Assembly (NCBI RefSeq): GCF_000711875.1
Contig: NZ_JONM01000015.1
Location: forward strand, 41,118-105,117
Origin: Andreprevotia chitinilytica DSM 18519
Lineage (GTDB): Bacteria; Pseudomonadota; Gammaproteobacteria; Burkholderiales; Chitinibacteraceae
Direction: 5' to 3'
DNA: 64,000 bases
Of this stretch, positions 26,272-34,952 are shown piece by piece. The notes beneath the pieces are model-generated. The model searched no databases and was not told where the DNA came from. It worked only from the letters and a program-made list of their open reading frames with translations. Each line of letters starts with the position of its first letter. The first letter of the stretch is position 1. Position numbers and translations under genes: made by a program.

Positions 26272-27390
26272 TCAGCGCGTCAGCGTGCCGGTCGGCGTGA
26301 TCATGGTCAGGTCGATGAAGTTACTGCCCAGGCGGTTGTTCTCATCGAAGGAGATGATGAAGCCGCCCAAGTCGTAATGCTTCATGCTCGTCAGTGCCTT
26401 GTAGACACCCGCACGGGTCGGGTTCTTGCCGGCGCGCTTGATGGCATCGACGGTCAGCTTGGCCGAGAGATAGCCCTGCAGCACCGAATAACTCAGGTTT
26501 TCACCCGAACGCAGCACCTGCTCGGCATCCTGCTGGAAATCGCGGATGAAGCGCACCTGGATGTTGTTCGGATACGGGAACACCTGCGACAGACCCAAGC
26601 CGTGGGCGTACTGCTTGCCGATGGTCTGGATCACTTCCTCGTACTGGATCGGCGAGAGGCCATACAGCTGGGAGGTGCCGCCTGCGGTCTTGAATGCCTT
26701 GATGAAGTTGGCGGCCGGCTTGGAAATGGCGACCAGTACCACGGCTTCCGGATTGAGCTTGGCCATCTGTTGTGCGGCCTTGCTGGTATCGCCGGTATTA
26801 CGGTCATACCAGGCTTCGCCAGCCAGCTTGAGGTGGCGTTTCTCCAGCGCTGCCTTCAATGCCGCCACGCCGGATTCGCCGTAGCCATCCTGCTGGGCGA
26901 CGACAGCGATCTTGGACACGCCCAGATTGTCAGCCAGCAGTTTGACGATGCGATCGATCTCTTGCTTGTAACCGGCGCGCAGGTGAAAGACGTAGGGATC
27001 GCCAGGAATCTGCACCGATTCAGCACCCGAGGTCGTACCGACCAGCGCGATGCCGGCTTTATCCAGCACCTTGGAATTCATCACTTCCAGCGTGTCGCTG
27101 GTGCCGTAATAGGCGACCAGTGCAATCGCGTTTTTCTTGTCGATCAGCTCTTGTGTGTTGGCCACCGCGCGTTTCGGATCGTTGGCATCATCGAGCACCT
27201 GGTGATCGATCTGCTCGCCGAAGATGCCGCCCGCTGCGTTGATGCGGCCAAAATAAAGCGAAGCGCCCAGCGCGAGTGCTTTGCCGGTGGCGGCGGCGAT
27301 GCCGGTGGTCGGGACAGACTGACCGATGACGATATCGGCCTGGGCCGCGGCGACGGTCAAACTCAGACAGGCAATGAGGGAGCGCAGCAC
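26272..27390 (-). CDS. ABC transporter substrate-binding protein, branched-chain amino acid (LivJ) type
   Basis: 372 residues: Sec signal peptide (MLRSLIACLSLTVAAAQA), then a Peripla_BP_6 fold with IVIGQSVPTTGIAAATG, RINAAGGIFGEQIDHQVLDD, LIDKKNAIALVAYYGT and YLSAKLTVDAIKRAGKNPTR. Such proteins catch hydrophobic amino acids, amides or aromatic acids in the periplasm. A closely related paralog lies directly upstream at 27587-28711, and no livHMGF genes are near, so these are orphan receptors or feed a transporter elsewhere. Confidence 0.9.
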   Translation of the reverse strand: MLRSLIACLSLTVAAAQADIVIGQSVPTTGIAAATGKALALGASLYFGRINAAGGIFGEQIDHQVLDDANDPKRAVANTQELIDKKNAIALVAYYGTSDTLEVMNSKVLDKAGIALVGTTSGAESVQIPGDPYVFHLRAGYKQEIDRIVKLLADNLGVSKIAVVAQQDGYGESGVAALKAALEKRHLKLAGEAWYDRNTGDTSKAAQQMAKLNPEAVVLVAISKPAANFIKAFKTAGGTSQLYGLSPIQYEEVIQTIGKQYAHGLGLSQVFPYPNNIQVRFIRDFQQDAEQVLRSGENLSYSVLQGYLSAKLTVDAIKRAGKNPTRAGVYKALTSMKHYDLGGFIISFDENNRLGSNFIDLTMITPTGTLTR

Positions 27391-27586
27391 GATGGTTTCC
27401 TCGAATATTTATTTATAGTCTTGTTAGCCGTTTGTCATCACGGCGCTTCGAGGCATCTTAAATGAGCCGGTGCTGACAATACAAATTGGTCCGCAGGGAG
27501 TGCGCATTGCGACATCAGGTGGCGTGCCGGTCAGCCCTGTTCGTTCTGACGGCGAGGGTGGATGGCGAGGGGCCGTCGGGCGCGGA

Positions 27587-28711
27587 TCAGCGGGCCAGTG
27601 CGCCGGTCGACGACACCATGACGACATCGACAAAGTTGCTGCCGAGCCGGTTTGTCTCATCGAAATTGATGACGAAGCCGCCAAGGTCATAACGTTTCAT
27701 ACCGGTCAGCGCGTTGTAGACCCCGGCGCGCGTGGGGTTCTTGCCGGCGCGCTTGATGGCTTCAACGGCCAGCCGGGCGGAGAGATACCCCTCCAGCACG
27801 GCATAACGCGGGGCATCGCTGTCTTTCAGCGCAGCCTCGGAATCTTGCCGAAACTCGCGGATGAAGCGCAGCCGGGTGTCATCCGGATAAGGGAACACTT
27901 GCGATAGCCCCAGCCCGTGTGCGGACTGCTTGCCAATGGTCTGGATCACGCCTTCGTACTGGATCGGCGACAGGCCATACAGCTGCGCAGAACCGCCCGA
28001 CTCCCGGTAAGCCTTGATGAAGCGGGCGGCCGGGGTGGAGACGCTGATCAACAGGATGGCTTCCGGGTTGAGTTTGGTCATTTGCTGCGCGGCGCTCCCC
28101 AAATCCTGAGCCTTGCGGTCGTACCAGGCCGTGCCGGCCAGCGAGAGGTGGCGTTTTTGCAATTCGGCTTTCAAATCCGCCACGCCGGAATTGCCGTAGT
28201 CATCCTGCTGGGCAAGAACGGCGATCCGGGTCACCCCGAGATCATCGGCCAGCAACTTGACGAGGCGTTGCAGCTCCTGACGGTAACCGGCGCGGGTCTG
28301 GAAGAAATACGGGCTGCCGGGGTTTCGGATGTCCTCCGAGGCGGCCGCAGCGCCGATCAGTGGAATACCCGCGGTCTCCAGCACCTTGGCATTCAGCACT
28401 TCATGCATATTGAGCGAGCCGGAGTAAGCAACCAGCGCCAGCGCGTGCTTCTTGTTGATCAGGTCCTGCGTGTTCGCGAGGGTGCGCTTCGGATCATGGC
28501 CATCGTCCATCACCTGATGATCGATCTTTTCGCCGAAGATGCCGCCGGCCGCGTTGACGCGATTGAAATAGAGCGAAGCGCCGAGTGCGAGGGCTCGACC
28601 CGCGATGGCGGTCGATGATTCACCATCGGTGGGGACCGATTGGCCGATGACGATGTTGGCTTGGGCTACTGCGGCAGTCAGGCTAAGGCAGGCAATCAGG
28701 TGGCGCAGCAA
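27587..28711 (-). CDS. ABC transporter substrate-binding protein, LivJ type (paralog)
   Basis: 374 residues if the TTG at 28711 is the start, chosen because it gives the same N-terminus as the neighbouring paralog (LRHLIACLSLTAAVAQANIVIGQ) with a signal peptide. An ATG at 28792 would bury that signal, and the open frame runs on to 29320. The body follows the paralog closely (RVNAAGGIFGEKIDHQVMDD, YLSARLAVEAIKRAGKNPTR). Ligand unknown. Tandem duplication with some divergence in the binding-site half. Confidence 0.87.
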   Translation of the reverse strand: MLRHLIACLSLTAAVAQANIVIGQSVPTDGESSTAIAGRALALGASLYFNRVNAAGGIFGEKIDHQVMDDGHDPKRTLANTQDLINKKHALALVAYSGSLNMHEVLNAKVLETAGIPLIGAAAASEDIRNPGSPYFFQTRAGYRQELQRLVKLLADDLGVTRIAVLAQQDDYGNSGVADLKAELQKRHLSLAGTAWYDRKAQDLGSAAQQMTKLNPEAILLISVSTPAARFIKAYRESGGSAQLYGLSPIQYEGVIQTIGKQSAHGLGLSQVFPYPDDTRLRFIREFRQDSEAALKDSDAPRYAVLEGYLSARLAVEAIKRAGKNPTRAGVYNALTGMKRYDLGGFVINFDETNRLGSNFVDVVMVSSTGALAR

Positions 28712-28879
28712 GGTGAATTCCCTGAGGTGGCGGTGGGGTTGCCATTGGCATAAGGGCAACTCGGAGCATGTTAAATCAGCAGATGCTGACATACAAATGG
28801 GTATGCGGGCATTGTGCGTTGCGTCATAAGCCCGATGGTATAGTGGCGGCAATTTCGACGTTTTTTGGCGGGCAATCTT

Positions 28880-29383
28880 ATGCGGCGCGGCGTATATGCG
28901 GGCAGTTTCGATCCGGTGACCAACGGCCATTTGTGGATGGTTGAACACGGCGTGCGCATGTTTGACGAAATGATCGTCGCCATCGGTGAAAATCCGGACA
29001 AGAAATACACCTTCAGCGTCGAAGAGCGCGTGGCAATGTTGCGCGAAACCACCAGCCACTTGCCCAACCTGCGGGTCGAAACCTTCGAGAACCGCTTCCT
29101 GGTCGATTACGCCCGCGAGCAAAGCGCCGATTACATCCTGCGCGGCATCCGCGAAGCCGCCGACTACGAGTTCGAGCGCAAGATGCGTTATGTGAACGCT
29201 GATCTGGCGCCGCACGTCGATACCGTCTTCCTGATGCCGCCGCGCGAAATCGCCGAAGTCAGTTCCACCATGGTCAAGGGCTTGGTCGGGCCGGAAGGCT
29301 GGGAGCTGGTGGTTGGCCAATATGTGCCGGAAGCGGTGTTCAGGCGCTTGCTGGCTTGGCGCGCCGGCCGCACGGAAATCTGA
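28880..29383 (+). CDS. coaD: Phosphopantetheine adenylyltransferase
   Basis: Transfers AMP from ATP to 4'-phosphopantetheine in CoA synthesis. 167 residues from ATG 28880 ([18 protein letters not shown]), the normal size. The nucleotidyltransferase TxGH-type motif is in DPVTNGH, and the KMSK-like loop is SSTMVKGL near residue 130. [18 protein letters not shown] is characteristic. A TTG-initiated extension to 28865 is not needed. A TATAGT box lies about 40 bases before the start. Confidence 0.96.
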   Translation: MRRGVYAGSFDPVTNGHLWMVEHGVRMFDEMIVAIGENPDKKYTFSVEERVAMLRETTSHLPNLRVETFENRFLVDYAREQSADYILRGIREAADYEFERKMRYVNADLAPHVDTVFLMPPREIAEVSSTMVKGLVGPEGWELVVGQYVPEAVFRRLLAWRAGRTEI

Positions 29384-29400
29384 TCCGGCATACGTACACC

Positions 29401-29430
29401 GTAGCCCGGACGGCTTTGCCGGCCGGGGGG
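29401..29430. repeat. REP-like half repeat, GTAGCCCGGACGGC family
   Basis: GTAGCCCGGACGGCTTTGCC followed by GGCCGGGG, directly after coaD. Only one half is present here; other sites have two halves in inverted orientation. Confidence 0.7.
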
Positions 29431-29475
29431 CAATAGTGGAACACGAAACGGAACTGACCGTACCTACCTAATACC

Positions 29476-29547
29476 TGTAGGAGCGAGCTTGCACGCGATG
29501 GCGCTGGTGAATTCACCGTGGTCATCGCGAGCAAGCTCGCTCCTACA
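29476..29547. repeat. REP-like inverted pair, TGTAGGAGCGAGCTTGC family, copy 1
   Basis: TGTAGGAGCGAGCTTGCACG and its complement GCAAGCTCGCTCCTACA flank a 30-base spacer. A second, better copy is at 43315-43383. The unit closely resembles REP sequences common in Pseudomonas genomes. Confidence 0.85.
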
Positions 29548-29628
29548 TATCCATCGAATAGATAGAAGTGCAATCGCATAGACCTAGCGGCTGGTAAAAT
29601 CGTTGTTTCGATTCAAAGACCCGCCGCC

Positions 29629-30567
29629 ATGGCCGACCTGCAAGACTATAAGAACCGCCTCGCCAAGAACGCCAAACACTGGGGCAAATGGGCGCGCCGC
29701 CAAGGCATCAGCTGCTATCGCCTGTATGACCGCGACGTGCCGGAATTCCCGGTCATCGTCGATTGGTATGACGGCCACGTCCACCTGCAGGAATTCAACA
29801 CCGGTTGGGTGCAAGAGGCGGAAGACCACGAAGCCTGGCTGGCGGAAATCTGGTTCGCCACCGGCGAAGTGCTCGGCATCCCCGAAGATCAAGTCGCGGT
29901 GAAAATGCGTCGCCGGCAGCGTGGCGACAAGCAATACGAGAAAACCGAGGTGGAAGGCGAGGAGCTGATCGTCGAGGAATACGGCCTCAAGTTCATCGTC
30001 AATCTCGATGCCTATCTCGATACCGGCTTGTTTCTCGATCACCGCAACACCCGCAAACGCGTGCGTGAAGAAGCCGCCGGCAAGCGCTTCCTGAATCTGT
30101 TCTGCTACACCGGCGCGTTTACCGTGCATGCGGCGGCGGGCGGTGCCAAGGAAACGGTATCGGTCGATATGTCCAACACCTATCTGGAATGGGCGCGCCG
30201 CAATCTGGCGATCAACGGTCTGGATACCCCGAATCACGAACGTATCCGCGCCGACGTCTTCCAGTTCTTCGCCCAGACTGCGCATCAGCTGGAAAAATTC
30301 GACCTGATCGTGCTCGACCCGCCATCGTTCTCCAACTCCAAGAAAATGGCCGGCATTCTGGAAGTGCAGCGCGATCACCGCTATCTGGTCGAATCGGCCA
30401 TCGAACTCCTGAACCCCGGCGGCGTGCTGTATTTCTCCACCAACTATCGTCGCTTCAAACTCGACGAGGCGCTGGTGCCGCAATGCACCGATATTTCGGC
30501 ACAGTCGATTTCCGAGGATTTCCGCAACAAGAAGATCCATCAGGCGTATCGCTTCGTGAAGCCTTGA
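29629..30567 (+). CDS. Class I SAM-dependent rRNA methyltransferase, RlmK-like
   Basis: 312 residues, matching the C-terminal RlmK half of the fused E. coli RlmL/RlmK enzyme, which makes m7G2069 in 23S rRNA. Substrate loop GLFLDHRNTRKRVRE, SAM motif I NLFCYTGAFTVHAA, acidic motif SVDMSN, and catalytic-site motif IVLDPPSFSNSKKM are present. No separate RlmL half is next to it. The ATG at 29629 is the only good start. The next gene begins 15 bases after its stop. Confidence 0.87.
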   Translation: MADLQDYKNRLAKNAKHWGKWARRQGISCYRLYDRDVPEFPVIVDWYDGHVHLQEFNTGWVQEAEDHEAWLAEIWFATGEVLGIPEDQVAVKMRRRQRGDKQYEKTEVEGEELIVEEYGLKFIVNLDAYLDTGLFLDHRNTRKRVREEAAGKRFLNLFCYTGAFTVHAAAGGAKETVSVDMSNTYLEWARRNLAINGLDTPNHERIRADVFQFFAQTAHQLEKFDLIVLDPPSFSNSKKMAGILEVQRDHRYLVESAIELLNPGGVLYFSTNYRRFKLDEALVPQCTDISAQSISEDFRNKKIHQAYRFVKP

Positions 30568-30582
30568 GCAACAGGCCAAGCA

Positions 30583-31992
30583 ATGAACAACGCCTACTAC
30601 AGCGAACCGCTGGTGCTGGTCGATCTGGAAACCACCGGGGCGAATCCGACCAGTGATCGCATCACCGAAGTCGGGCTGGTGCAGATCGACGAGCGGGGCG
30701 CGCGGGCGTGGGCGAGTCTGGTCAATCCGGGCGTGTCGATTCCGCCCTTCATCCAGCGGCTCACCGGCATCAGCGACGACATGGTGGCGAATGCGCCGCC
30801 CTTTGCCGAGATTGCCGAAGACTTGCTGCTCAAGCTCGAAGGCCGCGTGTTCGTCGCCCACAATGCGCGTTTCGACTACGGTTTTCTGAAGAACGAATTC
30901 AAGCGCCTCGGTTTGCCGTTCCGTGCCCGCACGCTGTGCACGGTCAAGCTGTCGCGCAAGCTATATCCCGGCGAGTTCAAGCACAGCCTCGATACACTGG
31001 TGGCCCGGCACAGCCTGACCATCGAAGGCGATCGCCACCGCGCGCTGACCGACGCGGCCTTGCTGCAGCAGTTTCTCGATGTGGCGATGCGTGAGCACGG
31101 CGCAGAAACCGTTCACACGGCGATCGCTGAGCTGAGTCGCCAGCCGAGCTACCCGCCGGGCCTCGATCCTGCCGTGCTCGATGACTTGCCAGAAGGGCCA
31201 GGCGTCTATCTCTTTTACGGCGACAACGATGCGCCGATCTACGTCGGCAAGAGCAGCAATATTCGCCGCCGTGTCTTGAGCCATTTCTCCGCCGATCATC
31301 GCGCCCAAAAAGAGCTGCAAATTGCTCAGGCTGTTCGTCGCATCGATTGGCGCGAAGCGGCCGGTGACTTCGGTGCGCTGTTGCTGGAAGCACAGTTGGT
31401 GAAGGCATTGCGGCCGGTGTTCAACACCCGGCTGCGCCCGAGCCGTGAGCTGTCCGCACTGAAACTGGTTGATCAAGGCGGTGCTTTACGCCCGCAAACC
31501 ATCCCGCTTGAAGACGTTGATTTTGTCGCCCACGATCAGGACTTCATCTTCGGCCCGTTCCGCGCCAAGCGTGACATTACGCGACTGCTGGAAAAGCTCG
31601 CCGACGGCCTGAACCTGTGCCGCGTGGTGCTCGGGCTGGAAGGCAAGGCCGGCGCGGCGCTGACGCCGTGCTTTGCCAGCCAGCTCGGCAAATGCAAAGG
31701 CGTGTGCTGCGGACGGGAGCCGCTGGCGACGCACAATGCACGGCTATTGGCGGCGCTCGCCAAACATAAACTCGCTGTCTGGCCGTATCCCGGCGCCATC
31801 GGCTTGGCCGAAGGGCCGGAATGGGCGCCCAAGCTCCATGTGATCGACCGTTGGTGCTATCGGGGCACGCTCGATGACATGAGCGAATTGCCGGAGATGC
31901 TGGCGAACCCGCTGCCGGCGTTTGATATCGATATGTTCAAGCTGATTCAGACCGAATTGAAGCGGCGGGGCGGGAAGGTGGTGGTGTTTTGA
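30583..31992 (+). CDS. DnaQ-like 3'-5' exonuclease fused to a GIY-YIG nuclease domain
   Basis: 469 residues. Residues 1-170 are a DEDDh exonuclease (DLETTGANPTSDRITEVGLV; FVAHNARFDYGFLKNEF; final HRALTDAALLQQFL). Residues about 195-280 are a UvrC/Cho-type GIY-YIG nuclease (GPGVYLFYGDNDAPIYVGKS). The C-terminal part has a Cys cluster (CFASQLGKCKGVCCG) as in Cho-like proteins. The combination is a known bacterial family, sometimes labelled as a DNA polymerase III epsilon-like protein, and is thought to act in DNA repair. It lacks the UvrC C-terminal nuclease half. Confidence 0.9.
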   Translation: MNNAYYSEPLVLVDLETTGANPTSDRITEVGLVQIDERGARAWASLVNPGVSIPPFIQRLTGISDDMVANAPPFAEIAEDLLLKLEGRVFVAHNARFDYGFLKNEFKRLGLPFRARTLCTVKLSRKLYPGEFKHSLDTLVARHSLTIEGDRHRALTDAALLQQFLDVAMREHGAETVHTAIAELSRQPSYPPGLDPAVLDDLPEGPGVYLFYGDNDAPIYVGKSSNIRRRVLSHFSADHRAQKELQIAQAVRRIDWREAAGDFGALLLEAQLVKALRPVFNTRLRPSRELSALKLVDQGGALRPQTIPLEDVDFVAHDQDFIFGPFRAKRDITRLLEKLADGLNLCRVVLGLEGKAGAALTPCFASQLGKCKGVCCGREPLATHNARLLAALAKHKLAVWPYPGAIGLAEGPEWAPKLHVIDRWCYRGTLDDMSELPEMLANPLPAFDIDMFKLIQTELKRRGGKVVVF

Positions 31993-32033
31993 GGGGTTGC
32001 TTCAAAGAGTTCGCAAGCGGTCGTTCATGACCT

Positions 32034-32156
32034 GTAGCCCGGACGGCTTCGCCGGCCGGGGCTGCCATGCCACATAGAACCCCGTCGGCGGCCATATGAA
32101 CAGATCGTGGCCTGCGCTTGTGCACCTACCTCGGCCGGCAAAGCCGTCCGGGCTAC
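32034..32156. repeat. REP-like inverted pair, GTAGCCCGGACGGC family
   Basis: GTAGCCCGGACGGCTTCGCC at the left and GGCAAAGCCGTCCGGGCTAC at the right, with a unique 70-base spacer. The pair can form a large stem. Located after the exonuclease gene. Confidence 0.85.
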
Positions 32157-32171
32157 GATTGGCCCTGAGAT

Positions 32172-32207
32172 AACAAAGCCCCGAGCTCATCGCACGGGGC
32201 TTTTGTT
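32172..32207. terminator. Terminator hairpin between convergent genes
   Basis: AACAAAGCCCCG / CGGGGCTTTTGTT with a 10-base loop and a T-run. It serves the exonuclease gene and, on the other strand, the PIG-L gene. Confidence 0.8.
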
Positions 32208-32227
32208 TACGACACTGCCAGACCCAA

Positions 32228-33088
32228 TCAGCCCAGCACAGCCTTGATATCGTCGCCTTCACCAATCGTGAACTTCTTGTCCGTCGGCTGCAGCTTGCTG
32301 CCATCGAACTGCGTCACTTGGTAAATCGTGCCGAAGCTGAATGTCGGTGCAGCAGCGCCTTGGCCGCCACAGACTTCCGCGCCACGGCGCACGTTGTCGG
32401 CCATCCAGCCCGGCAGACGCAGGTGGTACGGATTGCGGCGGACTTCTTCCACGTGGCAGGCCAGCGCCGTGATCAGGTCAGTGGTATCGCTGTTGTTGGT
32501 GGCGATCAGCGCATTCGGCGCATCCATCTGCCGCCAGAACTCGGTCAGCGCGACCACGCAGCTATGCTTGGCTGCCTTGAGCGCATCGACCGCGAGGTAA
32601 TGGGTGCCGATGTGGGCCGAGTGGTAGTCGTTGTCGTGCGGGAACACGCAAACAGTCGGTTTGTGTTCTTCGATCAGCGCGGCCAGGACCGAGACCTTTT
32701 CTGCCCACGCAGCCGGTTCGGCGTCGCGGGTTTTCGGGGAGACGCTCATCAGCCCGCCCGGAATCGTTTCCAGCAAATCCCAACCCAGGTAGTCACAGGC
32801 ATTGGCCAGTTCGGCCCAGCGTTCTGGCTGGCGCTTGAGGTTGGAGCCCTGGGTGACCGCCACGTTGATGACCTTGAAACCTGCTTCCCGGCCCAGACGC
32901 AGCGGCAGTGCGCCGATGATGCATTCGTCGTCCGGGTGGGGCGCGAAGATCATCACGACAGGCGCGTCGGCGGCGGTTTTGGCCGCGCTCGGGCGGGTGA
33001 GGCCGTCGAGTGTGCTGAACAATGGGGCGTCTTTTTTCTGCAGCAGCGCGTCGTGCGCCTTGACGAGGTCGATGTATGGATTGCTCAT
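32228..33088 (-). CDS. PIG-L family deacetylase
   Basis: 286 residues from the ATG at 33088, which has a GGAG site; a longer frame starts at 33139. Zinc-site motif HPDDE at 51-55 (FAPHPDDECIIGALPLRL) and the second region FPHDNDYHSAHIGTHY with the distal histidines are intact. Family members remove acetyl groups from N-acetylglucosamine-containing substrates such as GlcNAc-PI, mycothiol/bacillithiol precursors or chitooligosaccharides. Its substrate here is unknown; no glycosyltransferase partner is adjacent. Confidence 0.88.
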   Translation of the reverse strand: MSNPYIDLVKAHDALLQKKDAPLFSTLDGLTRPSAAKTAADAPVVMIFAPHPDDECIIGALPLRLGREAGFKVINVAVTQGSNLKRQPERWAELANACDYLGWDLLETIPGGLMSVSPKTRDAEPAAWAEKVSVLAALIEEHKPTVCVFPHDNDYHSAHIGTHYLAVDALKAAKHSCVVALTEFWRQMDAPNALIATNNSDTTDLITALACHVEEVRRNPYHLRLPGWMADNVRRGAEVCGGQGAAAPTFSFGTIYQVTQFDGSKLQPTDKKFTIGEGDDIKAVLG

Positions 33089-33220
33089 GCGGGGCTCCGT
33101 GCGGGGGAAGGTCGGCGGCTTTAACAGGTGCTTGGGCACGCCGGATTAGTGCGTTGGAGTATAGGGGATTGACCGTACTGATCCAAACGTCATCAGATTG
33201 GGGCCAGACTCGGCAGGGTG

Positions 33221-33727
33221 TTAGATCCGATCCACCAGCAACCCGCTCATCCGCCGCAAACGCTGCGACAGCACGCGGCTGATTTTCAGCAGCAGCTTCA
33301 CGCCGATACCGGGTTTGTCCTGGCACAAGCGCGTGAAATTGTCGCGAGAGAGCACGGCCAGCACGCATTCGTCGATGGTGATCAGCGTGGCGGAGCGCGG
33401 CTCCTGATCGACGATGGCCATTTCGCCGAACACCTTGCCCGGCCCCATCAGGTACAGTTCGCGCGCTTCACCGCTGTCGTTGCGTTTTTCGACCCGCATC
33501 TTGCCCTGCAGCACGATGCCAAGATAGCCAGCGGGTGACCCTTCTTTGAACAGCACTTCACCGGCGGGGATCAAATAGGTGCGGATGCTGTCGACCAGCG
33601 CATCCAGCTCGATCTGGTCGAGATCCTGTGTCAGCGGGATCTGGTTCAGGTAACCACAGATCTCGCTTTTGTAAGTCGTGCCGATGCCTGTCAATTCGCG
33701 ATGGTCGAGGCTGGCGTCATGGCGCAT
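33221..33727 (-). CDS. Cyclic-nucleotide-binding-domain protein
   Basis: 168 residues, a single CRP-like beta-barrel. The phosphate-binding cassette FGEMAIVDQEPRSATL (100-115) has the Glu and Arg that contact cAMP or cGMP in known proteins. No C-terminal helix-turn-helix is visible, so it is not a CRP-type transcription factor but a stand-alone cNMP sensor or a relative that has lost binding. Unlinked to a cyclase here. Confidence 0.88.
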   Translation of the reverse strand: MRHDASLDHRELTGIGTTYKSEICGYLNQIPLTQDLDQIELDALVDSIRTYLIPAGEVLFKEGSPAGYLGIVLQGKMRVEKRNDSGEARELYLMGPGKVFGEMAIVDQEPRSATLITIDECVLAVLSRDNFTRLCQDKPGIGVKLLLKISRVLSQRLRRMSGLLVDRI

Positions 33728-33841
33728 TGCACGCTCCTAAGGCTCTGTTGAGTTGTCCAACGCTTACATTCATTATCGTCTGCAGCGCCGCGGACCCACC
33801 GCCGCGCAAGCATAATGCAGCACCGTCGATCGGAAAAAACG

Positions 33842-34882
33842 ATGCTCAAATATTTTCGCGATGCCTTGATTGTAGCCGCCGCTGGCCTGTCGCTGGCCTG
33901 GTTGGCGGGTGGTCTGACCGGCTTATGGCTGGCTTTCAATCTGGCGTTACTGGAGACCAGTCTCAGCTTCGATAACGCCGTCGTCAATGCCTCCGTCCTG
34001 AAGCATTGGGATGAAAAATGGCGGCACCGTTTCGTGACCTGGGGCATGTTGGTGGCCGTCTTTGGCATGCGCGTGCTGTTTCCGCTGCTGATCGTTGGCG
34101 TGATCATCCATGCCGCGCCGTTGCCCGGCCCGGTCTCGCTGTGGCAGTGGTTCAGTAGCGGCCAATGGCCAGCAACCGATGTGCTGTCGCTCGCCATCGC
34201 CAATCCACACCGCTACGCCGCCACCTTGCAATCAGCCCATATCGAAGTGACGGCCTTTGGTGGGGCGTTCCTGATGCTGGTGTTCTGGGGCTACTTCCTG
34301 AACCAGAACAAGGACGAACATTGGTTCAAGCCGGTGGAAAAACTGCTGTCCAGCATCGGCAAGCTCGATCTCGCCGCCATCCTGCTCACCTTGCTGATCC
34401 TGCTCGGCATTGCCTCCATCCTGCCGCACGAAGAGGGTGACCGTTTCCTCATTGCCGGCCTGTGGGGCGTGATCGTGCATAGTCTGGTGGATGGCATCGG
34501 CAAGCTGGTCGGCGATGAAACGGCCAGCGCCAAGCTGGGTTGGAGCGGCTTCATCTACCTGGAGCTGCTGGATGCGTCGTTCTCGTTCGATGGCGTGCTT
34601 GGTGCCTTCGCGCTGACCAAGAACATTTTCCTGATCGCCATTGGCCTCGGTATCGGTGCGATGTTCGTGCGCTCGTTCACGCTCTTGCTGGTTTACAAGG
34701 GCACGCTGGCGCATTTCAAATATCTAGAGCACGGCGCGTTCTGGGCGATTGGCGCGCTGGCGACGGTGATGTTGCTGGCTGCCAAGTGGCACGTGCCGGA
34801 GGCGCTCACTGGCGGTATCGCGGCGGTGCTGATCGTTTTTGCTGCTATCCATTCGTGGTGGGAGCGCAAGCAAGCAGATTGA
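33842..34882 (+). CDS. DUF475 (TerC-related) integral membrane protein
   Basis: 346 residues from the ATG at 33842 (MLKYFRDALIV). About eight to nine hydrophobic helices. The conserved acidic membrane motifs LSFDNAVVNASVLK and ELLDASFSFDGVLGAFALT are those of the DUF475/TerC superfamily, linked to metal-ion (for example Mn) export or tellurite response in relatives. The exact role of DUF475 is not established. Inner membrane. Divergent from the cNMP protein gene. Confidence 0.88.
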   Translation: MLKYFRDALIVAAAGLSLAWLAGGLTGLWLAFNLALLETSLSFDNAVVNASVLKHWDEKWRHRFVTWGMLVAVFGMRVLFPLLIVGVIIHAAPLPGPVSLWQWFSSGQWPATDVLSLAIANPHRYAATLQSAHIEVTAFGGAFLMLVFWGYFLNQNKDEHWFKPVEKLLSSIGKLDLAAILLTLLILLGIASILPHEEGDRFLIAGLWGVIVHSLVDGIGKLVGDETASAKLGWSGFIYLELLDASFSFDGVLGAFALTKNIFLIAIGLGIGAMFVRSFTLLLVYKGTLAHFKYLEHGAFWAIGALATVMLLAAKWHVPEALTGGIAAVLIVFAAIHSWWERKQAD

Positions 34883-34919
34883 CCGCAACTTCCGGGGCGA
34901 TGCGGGCGACATGCGGCGA

Positions 34920-34925
34920 TATAAT
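34920..34925 (+). promoter_or_regulatory. Possible -10 box for mutL
   Basis: TATAAT 28 bases before the mutL ATG. No good -35 at 16-18 bases, so only tentative. Confidence 0.35.
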
Positions 34926-34952
34926 GCCGCTTTCCCCGTCCGTGCCCCGCCC

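Noticed and set aside
28712..29320. Upstream extension of the second LivJ-type gene
   Set aside because: It overlaps coaD on the other strand and would hide the signal peptide; the paralog alignment sets the start at 28711.
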